Notes under the pieces: generated by a model
Told to the model about the DNA's origin: nothing
What the model saw: only the letters and a program-made list of their open reading frames with translations
Databases searched by the model: none
In this document: piece after piece, positions 29,174 through 38,632 of the stretch
How positions within the stretch are numbered: the first letter of the stretch is position 1
Layout of the letters: each line of letters opens with the position of its first letter
Program-made: the position numbers and the translations under genes
Source of the DNA: Bacteroidales bacterium
Lineage (GTDB): Bacteria; Bacteroidota; Bacteroidia; Bacteroidales; UBA932
Direction of reading: 5' to 3'
Length of the DNA stretch: 64,000 nucleotides
Assembly (NCBI GenBank): GCA_024693285.1
Contig: JAILLE010000047.1
Span: 1 to 64,000, forward strand

Positions 29174-32100
29174 TTACTCTATAACATTCAGCACTCCACC
29201 GAACTTGTCGTTGGAGCGGTAGTGCGGCGCGTAGAGAGACTCGATCGTCACGACCGGGGCGCTGAAAGTGCCTTCCTGGGTGATGTAGAACTCCTCTGTC
29301 ACCGTGGTATTCTCCTCGGGATAGACATCGAAGTAATACTCCGTCCGGTCAGCCTTCACATTCCTGTAGCCCTGAGGTGAGACAGCGTACGAGCCTATCG
29401 GCCTGTACCACCATCCGACATGGCCGGAAAGCTGGTTAACCGGCCTGAAGGCAGCCTCGCGAGGAGCGTTGAGCTTGACGAAACTACGGTTCTCCTGGTT
29501 CCAGATCTTATATTCAGTGATAATCTTCTCTCCCCTCTTGAGCTTCATTCCAGGATAGATCTCAAGCAGGTTCTTTGTCGAGTTCTCGCCTTGAACCTCC
29601 TTGTAGAAATGCCGCTCGATGGTGAAGCCGTTGCCGGCCGCCACAATCTTTGAGAACGGCTCCCTATAGGTCTTGGTCATAAGGATAACCCTTGTCGAAA
29701 GGACTTCCTCGCCTCCCGTGAGAACCGAGTTTATGGCGTCCACGAAAGCGGGATCCTCTCCCCACTTCTGAGTCTCCTTCTGGAGCATCATCCAGATACG
29801 TATGCCGTCGGCGATAATGGTCTCGGGATGTCCGTTAGAGCCAGGTATAGACGACTGGATATCCGCCCTCTCCGCGGACTGTATCCTGCTGTCTGACAGC
29901 AAGTCGCAAAGGAGCGAGTGGGCGTAGAGCTCACTTTCGAGGAGTCCCCTCCAAGGCATCACGGCGTTAGGATAGTACCAGCCACCGTCACGATGCTCGA
30001 CCGCATATTCATCCAAAGAAGCCACATCGGCGACAATGGATGAGCGCATCTTGGAATCAGCCGAAAGCTTGATGCCCCAAGCGGACGCGAGGGCGAGCCC
30101 GCCATCTCCGTAAACAAGGTTGACCAAGGTCTTGATCCTGCGGGCCTTGGCAAGGATCTGTCCCTGCAAGCCGCGACCATCCTTCTGGGAAGGAATCAGG
30201 TAATCCTTGATGTATTTCTTGAACTCCCTGAAGTTCTTTGAATATTCGCTCGCCTCGCTTATAGTCTCCTTTGAGACATCAAACATGACGGAGGAGTACA
30301 TCGAACGGACATATGCGTACTGCGCTGTCGAGATCCAACCGCTCCAATAAGGCCAGCTGTCGTGGATGAACTGGTTCTTGTCGAGGAAGGTGATAGCCGC
30401 CTCAGAATCAGCTACTTCCTCGGCCAGACCGGCGTCACGGAGCTTAGCGAAACGCTCCAGTACCACAGCCGTGATGACCGGGGATGACTTCATACCCTCG
30501 AACCAGCCGAAACCTCCGTCAGCATTCTGGCATGCCTCAATCTTCTCAAGGATATCCTCATCCAAAGTGATATAATCGAATTTAGCGCCAAGTTTCTCCG
30601 CCACTCTGCGGACATAGAAAGACTCCGTCAGGGACAAGATATCCTTGCCTTCCGGCTCGACCTTCGAAGGGATGGCGTCAAGAACCATCTGACGGATGTC
30701 AATCTCCTTGTATTCGGCTCCAGCAGAGGTGGTTCCGGTGAAAGCGGAGCGGATGCGCTGGATAAGAGCGTTCTTGTCCATGCCTGCGAGCAACACCGCG
30801 GAATGGGCCTCCGTCAGAGTCTGCTCGGCATCATAGACCGGCAGAGTGACGAACACGGCGTCTGAGAACGACTTGGCGACATCAGCGAACACAACCTTCA
30901 ACCCGAGAAGATCGTGCCCCTTCGGATCAACGGTGAACTCTACCGGGACAGTCTTGCCAGCAGGGACAGTCACCTTCTTTGAAAGAGTGGCGAAAGGCTT
31001 GGCACCCTCGTGGTCAGATCCGGCGTAAGTCTGAAGCGCCACCGTGCCAGAGACCGGTTTGTCAGATGAGCTTGAGACGGTAGCATGTAGGACATACTTG
31101 TCGCCCTTATAAATATACTTAGGCTCTACAACATTGACTTTCACGGGGATAGAGACTGTCATCTCCTGCCTCAACAGGGCGTTCTTCATCTCCTTGGTGT
31201 GGGCGAAAACCTGCACCACGAAGGTTGAGAGCTTGTCGGAAGTCTTGAACTTCAAAGTCGCGGAACCGTTGCTGTCAGTCCTAAGATAAGGCTCGAAAGC
31301 GATAGCGGTCGAGAAGTCGGAACGGACATTGACATCATCCAGTTCCGCTGGTGCGGCACCATCGGCAGAGACCCTTTCCACAGCCATATCGCTCATCTCC
31401 TCTTCCACTGCCATCATAGGCGCCGATTCAAGCACCATGGCATCATTAACCGCCCCGGCCGCGGCGCGGGACTTCATCATCCTCCTGTCATCATAATTGT
31501 AAATCCTGCCACGATCAATGCTGCCGTCCATCGTCTCGTAATAGACCGGCCTGGCGCCGAGGTTCACAAGGCTGACGGTCTCCCAGACATTCGGAGATAT
31601 CCTCTCCGATGCCTTGTCGAAGATGGCCGCTACCATTTCGGTCCCGGGATCCGACTTCAAAGTGAAGGAATACTGTTTTCCGGGATATGCCTTATCTTCA
31701 AATGAGGTGAAAGCCAAAGGAAGATCCAAAACCGTCTTTTCCCTCTGGAACTCGCGATGGAAAACGTAGTGAGTCCCGTTACGGAAGTAGAAGATATACA
31801 GAGTCAAAGCGTCCGGATATTCGCTCTTGTATTCAAAAGACAGAGTTTTGATCGAGCCCTCGGAACCGGGCTTTCCGTCCAGATGGACAAGCTCCCGTCC
31901 GAGAGGTTTTCTCATCTCATCGAAGAGCTCGGCGACTGCCCAGACCGGGCCGGCTCCGGCTCCGAACTGAACCTTTATTTCCTCACCGTCCTTGACAGAG
32001 CAATCAGAGCAAGGGCCTACCAACTTGAAGAAATTTTCCACATCGGCGTTGATAGCCTTATCATCATCTCCGACAACCAGGAATGACATCTCAGATTTCG

Positions 32101-34498
32101 AGGATATCTCCTTCCCATTAGTGGCCGTGACACTAGAGGTCGCCACAAGGGTGTAATATCCAGTAGTCGGAATAGTTATCTCCTTCGTGGAGCCTGATTC
32201 CGCCTCTCCCTTGAACACAACTTTATCATTGACATCTTTCAACTCGAACTTGATGTCCACCGGCACCTTCTGGCCCTCATTGTTCCTCGATGTGAAGGTC
32301 ACCTTGGCGACTTTATCCGACAGAAGCTCACACCTTCCGTACCTTCTGGAACCCAGAGAGATGTCGCCGGAAGCGGCATTCTCAACGTTCATCTCTATAT
32401 CATAAGCGTTTAGCACAAAGACCCTCCTGGAAAACTCGCTGGTTTCTCCCGTGGCGTCCTTGACCTTGACCACGACCCTATATGAATACCTGTCATTAGT
32501 TGAAGGGAACTTCACCGCGAATGATCCGTCGGATTCGAGCTTGATTTCCCCATCAGCTATTATACGGCCCCATGAATCAATCTCATAGGTCACATCGGCG
32601 GCATCGAGCGGATGGCCGCTGTAGCTTGACACCTTGCCCTTCACCTCAATCTCGTCGCCCATGAAATAAAGCTTGTCAACGCTCTCGAAAGAAAGGTCAT
32701 AACTCGGAAGGACAAACTCGTCAACCACTATCGACTTAGACTCCATTGTGTTGCCTTTGTAGCGAATCTTGATAGTGAAATTGCCATTACGCTCCCCTTC
32801 AGGGATCTTGAACTCCCCGGCAACTGAGCCGAACTCATTGGTTTTCAGTTCAGTCTTCGCGATTTCCTTATCCTCCGCGTTGACGAATATGGCCTCGATA
32901 TCCTCTCCGGCATCAAACACCTTGAAACTCACATATTGGTTGCCGGAATACAGGACCGCTTTGAACTTCACGGTCTCCCCCGGATTGAAAGCGGTCTTGT
33001 CCGTGAAGATTTCACAGTACTTACCCACATAGCCTTTTCGTTCGCTATAGTAATCCCTGGAGTTACGCAAGCTCTGCTCTTTGGACAGGTGAAGGAAGCC
33101 GTCGGAATCTTTCCAAGAGGCCCTGAGGTAATAGTATACGTCCGACTTCATCACCTTGACCAATTCTTCCGGAAGAGGAGTGAAGCCATCCACCGGGATA
33201 TCCTTGGCCTCGGCCGCGATCTTCCCGGACTGGATGAGCATGAGGTCAACCTTCTTGAGAGGCTCACCGGTTTGATAGTTGGCCACATAGAACTTGCGGC
33301 CATCGAAATCCTCCCTCAACGCTATTGACAAAGTCTTGGGGATATATTGGCTCTGTGCCTCGATCTTCCCGTTCTTGGCCTTAACCACATAGTTGCCGTC
33401 ATCGCACCTTGGGATGGGAACCCTCACTGTATCATATACATAAAAACTCTTCTTAGGATTATCAATCGTTTTCTTGAACAACGGAGTGGCTTCCTTATCG
33501 TCCAGGAACATCGAGACATCCACACTAGGAAGATTCCTTAGAGTCACGACTATATCATCCTTGTTAAAAGTGAGGTTAACATCCTTATTTTCAAGTACTT
33601 CTATCTGATTCTTAAAACTGTCGATCGTGCCGGCGATCTTGGAATCCGTCCCGGATTTATATGTGAGACGCTCTTTCTCCGCAGCCTTGATTTCCTCATA
33701 TAAGGCTTTATACTCCGCCTCACTGCCTTTCTCACGGGACAGATGAGACATACGGTCCTCAAAAAGCAGGGCCTTACCGAAAAGGTTTATAGCCTTGCCG
33801 GCATACTTATTCACGAACGCCTTGACATCAGCTTCCCTATAGGACCAATACCTGTTCTCAAGGTACAGGTACTCATCCCAAGCGGCGTTGGGATAAGTCT
33901 CACCAAGGTATTCTTTCAAAGCCTCATTGCCCTTGTAGGTGTTCCTGTTACTGATCCTTTCGGACCAGAGGGCATATTCATAATCATCCTTTATGAAATC
34001 GTTCAGAAGACCGTTCATCTGCCCTGCAGTCCTCTTGTGGAAAACAGTGTTCTTTCCAGCCTGGAGGCGGGTTTTGTTTGCCAAGACAAAGTCGAGGAGC
34101 CCGGAACTACTGTATGATGACCTATAAGTATAAGTCACAATCGGCTCATCGTATTCCTTGATGGCATTAGCGAGGAAGGTGTTCATCTCCTGACGCTTCT
34201 TCCAGTTCCTTTCCACCTCGGTGTCGACTTTCTTTACCGCGGCGTCATAGAAATCCCAATGATACCTCTTGGATTTGGCGGCTGAAATGATCTCGTCCAA
34301 GATCTCGATCTTCTTCTTGGGCAAGTCGGCCTTATCAGCCGCATAATAGCTTTTCCAAAGCGATGTCAAGGCATGGCCTTGATTGTCGGGGTTCTTCGCG
34401 TTATCCGAATCGTTATTGCGGACATAGGCGCAGGCGACCACGGCGGCGACACAGGCGGCGGCGATCGCAAGAATCAGGTAAAACATAGTCTTTTTCAT
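29174..34498 (-). CDS. Alpha-2-macroglobulin family protein without thioester
   Basis: About 1774 residues from the ATG at 34498, opening MKKTMFYLILAIAAACVAAVVAC, a lipoprotein signal or membrane anchor. A long N-terminal helical/linker region (about 40-300) precedes the macroglobulin domains: TDKTAFNPGETVKFKAVLY (MG2-like), an MG bait-like low-complexity stretch rich in Met, Ala and Glu (RMMKSRAAAGAVNDAMVLES), and the A2M segment FEPYLRTDSNGSATLKFKTSD. The helical C-terminal domain is present (CQNADGGFGWFEGMKSS), but there is no Cys-x-Glu-Gln thioester. Such members cannot trap proteases covalently. It starts 16 bp after folC, so it may share that promoter. Confidence 0.9.
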   Translation of the reverse strand: MKKTMFYLILAIAAACVAAVVACAYVRNNDSDNAKNPDNQGHALTSLWKSYYAADKADLPKKKIEILDEIISAAKSKRYHWDFYDAAVKKVDTEVERNWKKRQEMNTFLANAIKEYDEPIVTYTYRSSYSSSGLLDFVLANKTRLQAGKNTVFHKRTAGQMNGLLNDFIKDDYEYALWSERISNRNTYKGNEALKEYLGETYPNAAWDEYLYLENRYWSYREADVKAFVNKYAGKAINLFGKALLFEDRMSHLSREKGSEAEYKALYEEIKAAEKERLTYKSGTDSKIAGTIDSFKNQIEVLENKDVNLTFNKDDIVVTLRNLPSVDVSMFLDDKEATPLFKKTIDNPKKSFYVYDTVRVPIPRCDDGNYVVKAKNGKIEAQSQYIPKTLSIALREDFDGRKFYVANYQTGEPLKKVDLMLIQSGKIAAEAKDIPVDGFTPLPEELVKVMKSDVYYYLRASWKDSDGFLHLSKEQSLRNSRDYYSERKGYVGKYCEIFTDKTAFNPGETVKFKAVLYSGNQYVSFKVFDAGEDIEAIFVNAEDKEIAKTELKTNEFGSVAGEFKIPEGERNGNFTIKIRYKGNTMESKSIVVDEFVLPSYDLSFESVDKLYFMGDEIEVKGKVSSYSGHPLDAADVTYEIDSWGRIIADGEIKLESDGSFAVKFPSTNDRYSYRVVVKVKDATGETSEFSRRVFVLNAYDIEMNVENAASGDISLGSRRYGRCELLSDKVAKVTFTSRNNEGQKVPVDIKFELKDVNDKVVFKGEAESGSTKEITIPTTGYYTLVATSSVTATNGKEISSKSEMSFLVVGDDDKAINADVENFFKLVGPCSDCSVKDGEEIKVQFGAGAGPVWAVAELFDEMRKPLGRELVHLDGKPGSEGSIKTLSFEYKSEYPDALTLYIFYFRNGTHYVFHREFQREKTVLDLPLAFTSFEDKAYPGKQYSFTLKSDPGTEMVAAIFDKASERISPNVWETVSLVNLGARPVYYETMDGSIDRGRIYNYDDRRMMKSRAAAGAVNDAMVLESAPMMAVEEEMSDMAVERVSADGAAPAELDDVNVRSDFSTAIAFEPYLRTDSNGSATLKFKTSDKLSTFVVQVFAHTKEMKNALLRQEMTVSIPVKVNVVEPKYIYKGDKYVLHATVSSSSDKPVSGTVALQTYAGSDHEGAKPFATLSKKVTVPAGKTVPVEFTVDPKGHDLLGLKVVFADVAKSFSDAVFVTLPVYDAEQTLTEAHSAVLLAGMDKNALIQRIRSAFTGTTSAGAEYKEIDIRQMVLDAIPSKVEPEGKDILSLTESFYVRRVAEKLGAKFDYITLDEDILEKIEACQNADGGFGWFEGMKSSPVITAVVLERFAKLRDAGLAEEVADSEAAITFLDKNQFIHDSWPYWSGWISTAQYAYVRSMYSSVMFDVSKETISEASEYSKNFREFKKYIKDYLIPSQKDGRGLQGQILAKARRIKTLVNLVYGDGGLALASAWGIKLSADSKMRSSIVADVASLDEYAVEHRDGGWYYPNAVMPWRGLLESELYAHSLLCDLLSDSRIQSAERADIQSSIPGSNGHPETIIADGIRIWMMLQKETQKWGEDPAFVDAINSVLTGGEEVLSTRVILMTKTYREPFSKIVAAGNGFTIERHFYKEVQGENSTKNLLEIYPGMKLKRGEKIITEYKIWNQENRSFVKLNAPREAAFRPVNQLSGHVGWWYRPIGSYAVSPQGYRNVKADRTEYYFDVYPEENTTVTEEFYITQEGTFSAPVVTIESLYAPHYRSNDKFGGVLNVIE

Positions 34499-34514
34499 AA
34501 TAATCCGATATACT

Positions 34515-35939
34515 TCAAAAACCCCGCGCATCAAGGGCATGCAGGGCTTCCGAGAGAAGATAAGTACTCCCCCCTATGAATATCAATGGTTTACGGTCTT
34601 TATCGAGAGAAAGGGCGGCCGAAATTGCCTCCTTTACAGAGCCCGTTTCCACAATCTTGAATGACTTTCCAGCCTCTTCCAGGAAAGTCTCCATCTTTCT
34701 GGTGAGCTCTCCGACAGGCAAGGCTCTTTTGGATTCTAGACCGGTCAACACATACGTCGCGCTCTCGGGCATCAAAGGCATTATCCCGTCCAGATCCTTG
34801 TCCGCCATGACAGCGTAGATGATGATCAGTGAAGAATAATCCCCAGAAGACATCATCACTTCCAACTGGGCGAAATTCTCTTTAAGGGCGGCAGGATTAT
34901 GGCCCAAGTCGGCTATTATCATGGGATCTTTCCTCACCATCTCCCAACGTCCATGGAAACCTGCCCTGGAAGCGGTGTGGCAGATAGCATCGACAACCGC
35001 TTTCTGGTCTGATAGCTTGGAATAGAATGGGGTCCGGGCAAGAATATCAATCGCGGCAAGGACAGTGCGGAGATTTTTTTCCTGGTACTTCCCTTTCAGG
35101 TCCATGTTCTCCAGGATATTCGGCACCAGACCGTCCATCGAAAGATCAACATCCTGGGCGAAAGTGAGAGGGCATTCCACCTCCGAGGCTTGCTTCTCGA
35201 AAACCGGACGGGTCTCCGGGAGATATTCCCCAACCAATGCGGGGACTCCCGGCTTGAATATTCCGGCTTTTTCGCTGGCGATATCTTCAAGGTTATCACC
35301 TAAAAGGGCGCAATGGTCCAAGGCTATGCTGGTCACGATGGAAAGGTCAGGGGTGATGATATTCGTGCTGTCAAGCCTTCCTCCCAGTCCGACCTCGATG
35401 ACCGCCACATCCACATTCTCGTCAGCGAACCACTTGAAAGCCAAGCCAGTAGTGATCTCGAAAAAGGAAAGGTCCAGTTCGTCCATATCCGCCTCATACC
35501 GGCAGAGGAAATCGAAAACATACTCCTCCGGCACCAGGAAAGGCTCCACCGGCTCCTCGGTCGGCAGTCCCTCCGGCGGACATTTACCCGGATAGGGCGC
35601 GAAGCGCAGGGAGCCGGAGGGAGCTGCCGTCGAGGAAAGCAGGATTCTGGCTCTTTCACGGAAGTCGATAATGTGCGGGGATGTGTAGAGTCCGACTTTG
35701 AGGCCCGCCGAGGATAGAGCTGACGCGATCATATTGGCGACAGAGCCTTTGCCATTGGTCCCGGCTACATGGATGGTACGGTACTTCTCTTGAGGATTCC
35801 CAAGAAGAGCCGCGAACTTCTCCATGTGGTCAAGACCCGGCTTGTAGGCATCTCCAAAAGGCACCTTCTGGACCGAAGGGAACCTCGTGAAAATAGCCTC
35901 CAACTTGTCTTTGTATGATTTTTCCGAATAATTTTCCAT
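34515..35939 (-). CDS. folC: Folylpolyglutamate/dihydrofolate synthase FolC with an inserted segment
   Basis: 474 residues from the ATG at 35939; a TTG three codons earlier is also possible. It has the ATP motif GTNGKGS (60-66), YTSPH, the FEITTGLAF and VEVGLGGRLDSTN motifs and the central DLGHNP. The enzyme adds glutamate to folates and, in bifunctional members, makes dihydrofolate from dihydropteroate in the cytosol. Between RERARI and VPEEYVFDF, where the family normally has about five residues, there are about 36 (100-135), rich in Pro, Gly and Ser and coded by a palindromic DNA element. The frame is intact, so the enzyme may still work. A promoter lies just upstream. Confidence 0.95.
   Translation of the reverse strand: MENYSEKSYKDKLEAIFTRFPSVQKVPFGDAYKPGLDHMEKFAALLGNPQEKYRTIHVAGTNGKGSVANMIASALSSAGLKVGLYTSPHIIDFRERARILLSSTAAPSGSLRFAPYPGKCPPEGLPTEEPVEPFLVPEEYVFDFLCRYEADMDELDLSFFEITTGLAFKWFADENVDVAVIEVGLGGRLDSTNIITPDLSIVTSIALDHCALLGDNLEDIASEKAGIFKPGVPALVGEYLPETRPVFEKQASEVECPLTFAQDVDLSMDGLVPNILENMDLKGKYQEKNLRTVLAAIDILARTPFYSKLSDQKAVVDAICHTASRAGFHGRWEMVRKDPMIIADLGHNPAALKENFAQLEVMMSSGDYSSLIIIYAVMADKDLDGIMPLMPESATYVLTGLESKRALPVGELTRKMETFLEEAGKSFKIVETGSVKEAISAALSLDKDRKPLIFIGGSTYLLSEALHALDARGF
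35563..35628. repeat. Palindromic element inserted in frame in folC
   Basis: Arms GGCAGTCCCTCCGGC (35563-35577) and GCCGGAGGGAGCTGCC (35613-35628) are inverted copies with one extra base, enclosing a smaller hairpin GCGC-GAA-GCGC (35597-35607). It codes for residues about 104-126 of FolC, in the segment absent from normal family members. It resembles the palindromic protein-coding inserts known from Rickettsia in behaviour, not in sequence. Confidence 0.65.
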
Positions 35940-35970
35940 CTTCGTCAAGCACTCTTTTTTGAACTCAATT

Positions 35971-36003
35971 CAAAAATACTTAAATTTACGGACATATTCC
36001 AAC
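35971..36003 (-). promoter_or_regulatory. Promoter of folC
   Basis: On the minus strand GTTG (36003-36000), 21-bp spacer, TATTTTTG (35978-35971). The -7 box is a full match and the -33 box differs by one base. The folC ATG is about 32 bp downstream. Confidence 0.5.
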
Positions 36004-36006
36004 TGA

Positions 36007-37182
36007 ATGAAAGAAAAAACCTCAGCTTTACGCTCTGAATACATAATAGATGGAATCCCCCGGCGCTTCACTCCGGCGGACATTCTTGACGGGTGTCTCG
36101 ACCAGGAGCCTGAGGAGAATCCCGCATACGAGGAATATGAGCCGATAGTGGATGAGAGCACCGATCCTTGCCCTGCCGCAGACCAGTTCAAGAGCCAGGA
36201 TGTGCAAGAATATCTTTCCGGGATTTACGGAGCCATCGGATCTCCAAGGAACTGCCCTGTGACCTTCCCTGAGGAGTTCACCAAAAGCAGGATAGCGAAG
36301 GCACTTTTGGACACTCTTTGGATGAAAGGCCATTTCAGGCTGGGAGATCTGACCCTCTCGGCCAAATGGCGCTGGAACCCTAAGCCTCTTGGAAACATGG
36401 CGGCTTTTTACGCCTCGGTCGAGGCGGCAGCCGATTATCTGGACAGCCTCGGGATCTGCCTCGGGTCATATTCATTCACAGAAAGTGAGAGAATAAGCCA
36501 GATAGCTTTCAAAGTGGCCGCCACAGACAGGCCGGAAGATCCGGATGAGGAGATCGGCCCCGAAGAGGAGGAGATTGACCTTCCCGGAAACGCTCCTTTC
36601 GGCAGTCCCCACCCTGCCATCGGCAGAAGGCGGGCGATCCCTGACAAACTTATCGCAGATCCTGACAGCTGGCTGATATTCATTCCTTTCGACAGCTGCG
36701 AGTTCAGGCTAGGCGGCTCCTTGCTTTGCGAGGCTTATGGCCAGAATGGCGACGCCGCCCCGGAAATCGGAGACGGGGATTATTTCATCGATTGCTTCGA
36801 GATTATCCGCGAGTTCGTGGAAGACAAGGTCGCCCTTTCTGGCAGGACTGTCAGTGATGGAGGCCTTTTGGCCGCCTTGAAAGCCATGTGCGGAGAGGAT
36901 GTGGGAGCAAAGATTGATGTGAGCGGCATAATGAACGCCTACGACGAGGACAAAAGCGTGCGGGTGCTTTTCTCAGAGGTCCCCGGAGCGCTTATCCAAA
37001 TAAAAGACATCGACTATGATTATGCCGACGCCGAATTCCTGCTTCAGGACATCGCGTATTACCCTATAGGGCATCCTGTTCCGGGTAACGGGAGCATAAA
37101 AGTGAAGTCCGGACGGGGCGGAGGCATCTCGGACATCCTCCAGTCTCTTCTTAATAGCCAAGCCTCTGAGGGCGAGGACTGA
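36007..37182 (+). CDS. Protein with a PurM/AIR-synthase-like C-terminal domain
   Basis: A 391-residue soluble protein. The N-terminal two-thirds contain an acidic linker (about 175-195, DPDEEIGPEEEEIDLPG) and no motif I recognise, although LGDLTLSAKWRWNPKPLGNMAAFYASVEAAADYL suggests a degenerate ATP-binding half of an AIRS-type domain. The last third matches the C-terminal domain of PurM/PurL/SelD proteins: VSDGGLLAALKAMC, VLFSEVPGALIQIKD, and the closing YYPIGHPVPGNGSIKV. It may be a paralogue derived from PurL. It is too short for a whole FGAM synthase and no purine gene is nearby. It is followed 11 bp later by phoH. Confidence 0.6.
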   Translation: MKEKTSALRSEYIIDGIPRRFTPADILDGCLDQEPEENPAYEEYEPIVDESTDPCPAADQFKSQDVQEYLSGIYGAIGSPRNCPVTFPEEFTKSRIAKALLDTLWMKGHFRLGDLTLSAKWRWNPKPLGNMAAFYASVEAAADYLDSLGICLGSYSFTESERISQIAFKVAATDRPEDPDEEIGPEEEEIDLPGNAPFGSPHPAIGRRRAIPDKLIADPDSWLIFIPFDSCEFRLGGSLLCEAYGQNGDAAPEIGDGDYFIDCFEIIREFVEDKVALSGRTVSDGGLLAALKAMCGEDVGAKIDVSGIMNAYDEDKSVRVLFSEVPGALIQIKDIDYDYADAEFLLQDIAYYPIGHPVPGNGSIKVKSGRGGGISDILQSLLNSQASEGED

Positions 37183-37193
37183 TTTTTCAGAAT

Positions 37194-38567
37194 ATGGCAA
37201 GATACACCAGAATACCAATCCCTAAAGAGGGCGCCAGGAAGCCCAAGATATTCGTTCTTGACACGAACATCATCCTGCACGATTTCAAGGCCATCCGCAA
37301 GTTCAAGGACAACGACATAGTGATCCCGGTAGCCGTGATCGAGGAGCTTGACAAGTTCAAGAAAGGCACTGACCAGCTAGCCTACAACGCCCGCGGGTTC
37401 ATGCGCGACATGGACCGTATTACCGACGGCCGCCTGTTCGGCGACAAGGGAATCCAGATCGCCAAAGGTCTCGGGAAAATAAAGATCGAGCCGAACCATC
37501 CATTCCCGGATGAGATGAAGGATCTGTTCAAGGATGACATCCAGGACCACAGGATCCTTTCCACCGCTATCTGGGTCCGTGATAACAACCCGGGTCGCTT
37601 CGTGGCCCTCGTCACAAAAGACATCAACCTGAGGATAAAGTCAAAGGCCGCCGGAATGGAGGTCCAGGACTATATGACCGACAGACTTGAGGACGAGAAG
37701 GTTGAAAACTCAATCAAGGAAGTAATTGTCATTGAGAATTTTAACGAGTCTGCTTTCCAAGAGTTAGCCTATGGGCCGGAGACTTCGATTCCTTGGAAGA
37801 CGGTCAGTAAGACCAGACCGAAACCCAACCAGTTATACAAGCTACGCTGCGGATCCGAGACTCTCTGCGCCCGTTTCGACGAGGAGGAGGGTAAGATCGT
37901 CCTGGTAAAAAGCCGTTATGTGTACGGGATCAAGCCCCTCAACGACGAGCAGAAATTCGCGGTTGACGCCTGCTTGAATCCTAATGTGAAACTGGTCTCC
38001 ATGACCGGAGGGGCAGGCACCGGAAAGACTCTGATCGCCCTCGCATCGGCTTTGGAGCAAGCCAAGGATTATGACCAGATAATCCTTACAAGGCCGACTG
38101 TCGTGCTGGGCAACCAGGACATCGGCTTCCTTCCAGGAGACCAGAAATCCAAGATGAGCCCGTTCATACAGCCGCTCATGGACAACCTCAATGTCATCAA
38201 ATCCAAGTTCAAGTCCACCAGCAAGGAGGCTCTCAAGCTGGATGCGATGCTTAGGGAGGAAAAATTGCTGATATCCCCTCTGGCATATATCAGGGGACGC
38301 AGCCTCGGAAGGGTTTTCTTCATCTGCGACGAGGCCCAGAACCTCACGCCTAATGAGATCAAGACCATAATCACCAGGGCCGGAGAAGGCACCAAGATGG
38401 TTTTCACGGGTGATATTTTCCAGATAGACCAGCCCTATCTTGACCAGTGGTCCAACGGACTGACACACTTGAGCGAGAAAATGAGCGGACAGAAACTGTT
38501 CGAGCATGTTTTCCTGCGGATCGGGGAGCGGAGTGAGCTTTCGGATCTCGCCTCAAAGTTGCTATAA
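37194..38567 (+). CDS. PhoH family ATPase with N-terminal PIN domain
   Basis: A 457-residue protein of the PhoH2 type. A PIN-like RNase domain (about 15-150) opens with IFVLDTNIILHDF and has VIEELDKFKKG and VALVTKDINLRIK acidic motifs. The PhoH P-loop domain (about 245-457) carries Walker A GGAGTGKT (272-279) and Walker B ICDEAQ (Asp379, Glu380), with QIDQPYLDQWSNG near the end. Such proteins act as toxin-like RNA helicase-nucleases or RNA processing factors in the cytosol. Likely co-transcribed with the upstream PurM-like gene. Confidence 0.93.
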   Translation: MARYTRIPIPKEGARKPKIFVLDTNIILHDFKAIRKFKDNDIVIPVAVIEELDKFKKGTDQLAYNARGFMRDMDRITDGRLFGDKGIQIAKGLGKIKIEPNHPFPDEMKDLFKDDIQDHRILSTAIWVRDNNPGRFVALVTKDINLRIKSKAAGMEVQDYMTDRLEDEKVENSIKEVIVIENFNESAFQELAYGPETSIPWKTVSKTRPKPNQLYKLRCGSETLCARFDEEEGKIVLVKSRYVYGIKPLNDEQKFAVDACLNPNVKLVSMTGGAGTGKTLIALASALEQAKDYDQIILTRPTVVLGNQDIGFLPGDQKSKMSPFIQPLMDNLNVIKSKFKSTSKEALKLDAMLREEKLLISPLAYIRGRSLGRVFFICDEAQNLTPNEIKTIITRAGEGTKMVFTGDIFQIDQPYLDQWSNGLTHLSEKMSGQKLFEHVFLRIGERSELSDLASKLL

Positions 38568-38589
38568 CCAATCATTTTTGTTATCTTTG
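38558..38589 (+). promoter_or_regulatory. Promoter of ppdK
   Basis: GTTG (38558-38561), 20-bp spacer, TATCTTTG (38582-38589). The -7 box is a perfect match; the -33 box differs by one base. The ATG is 44 bp downstream. Confidence 0.6.
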
Positions 38590-38632
38590 CCAACCATTTT
38601 TAAGAGACTAAATCATTTAAGCTGTTTATAAT

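Noticed and set aside
29174..34498. Thioester site in the second macroglobulin
   Set aside because: No Cys-x-Glu-Gln was found; the nearest Cys (EACQNADGG) lacks the following Glu-Gln.
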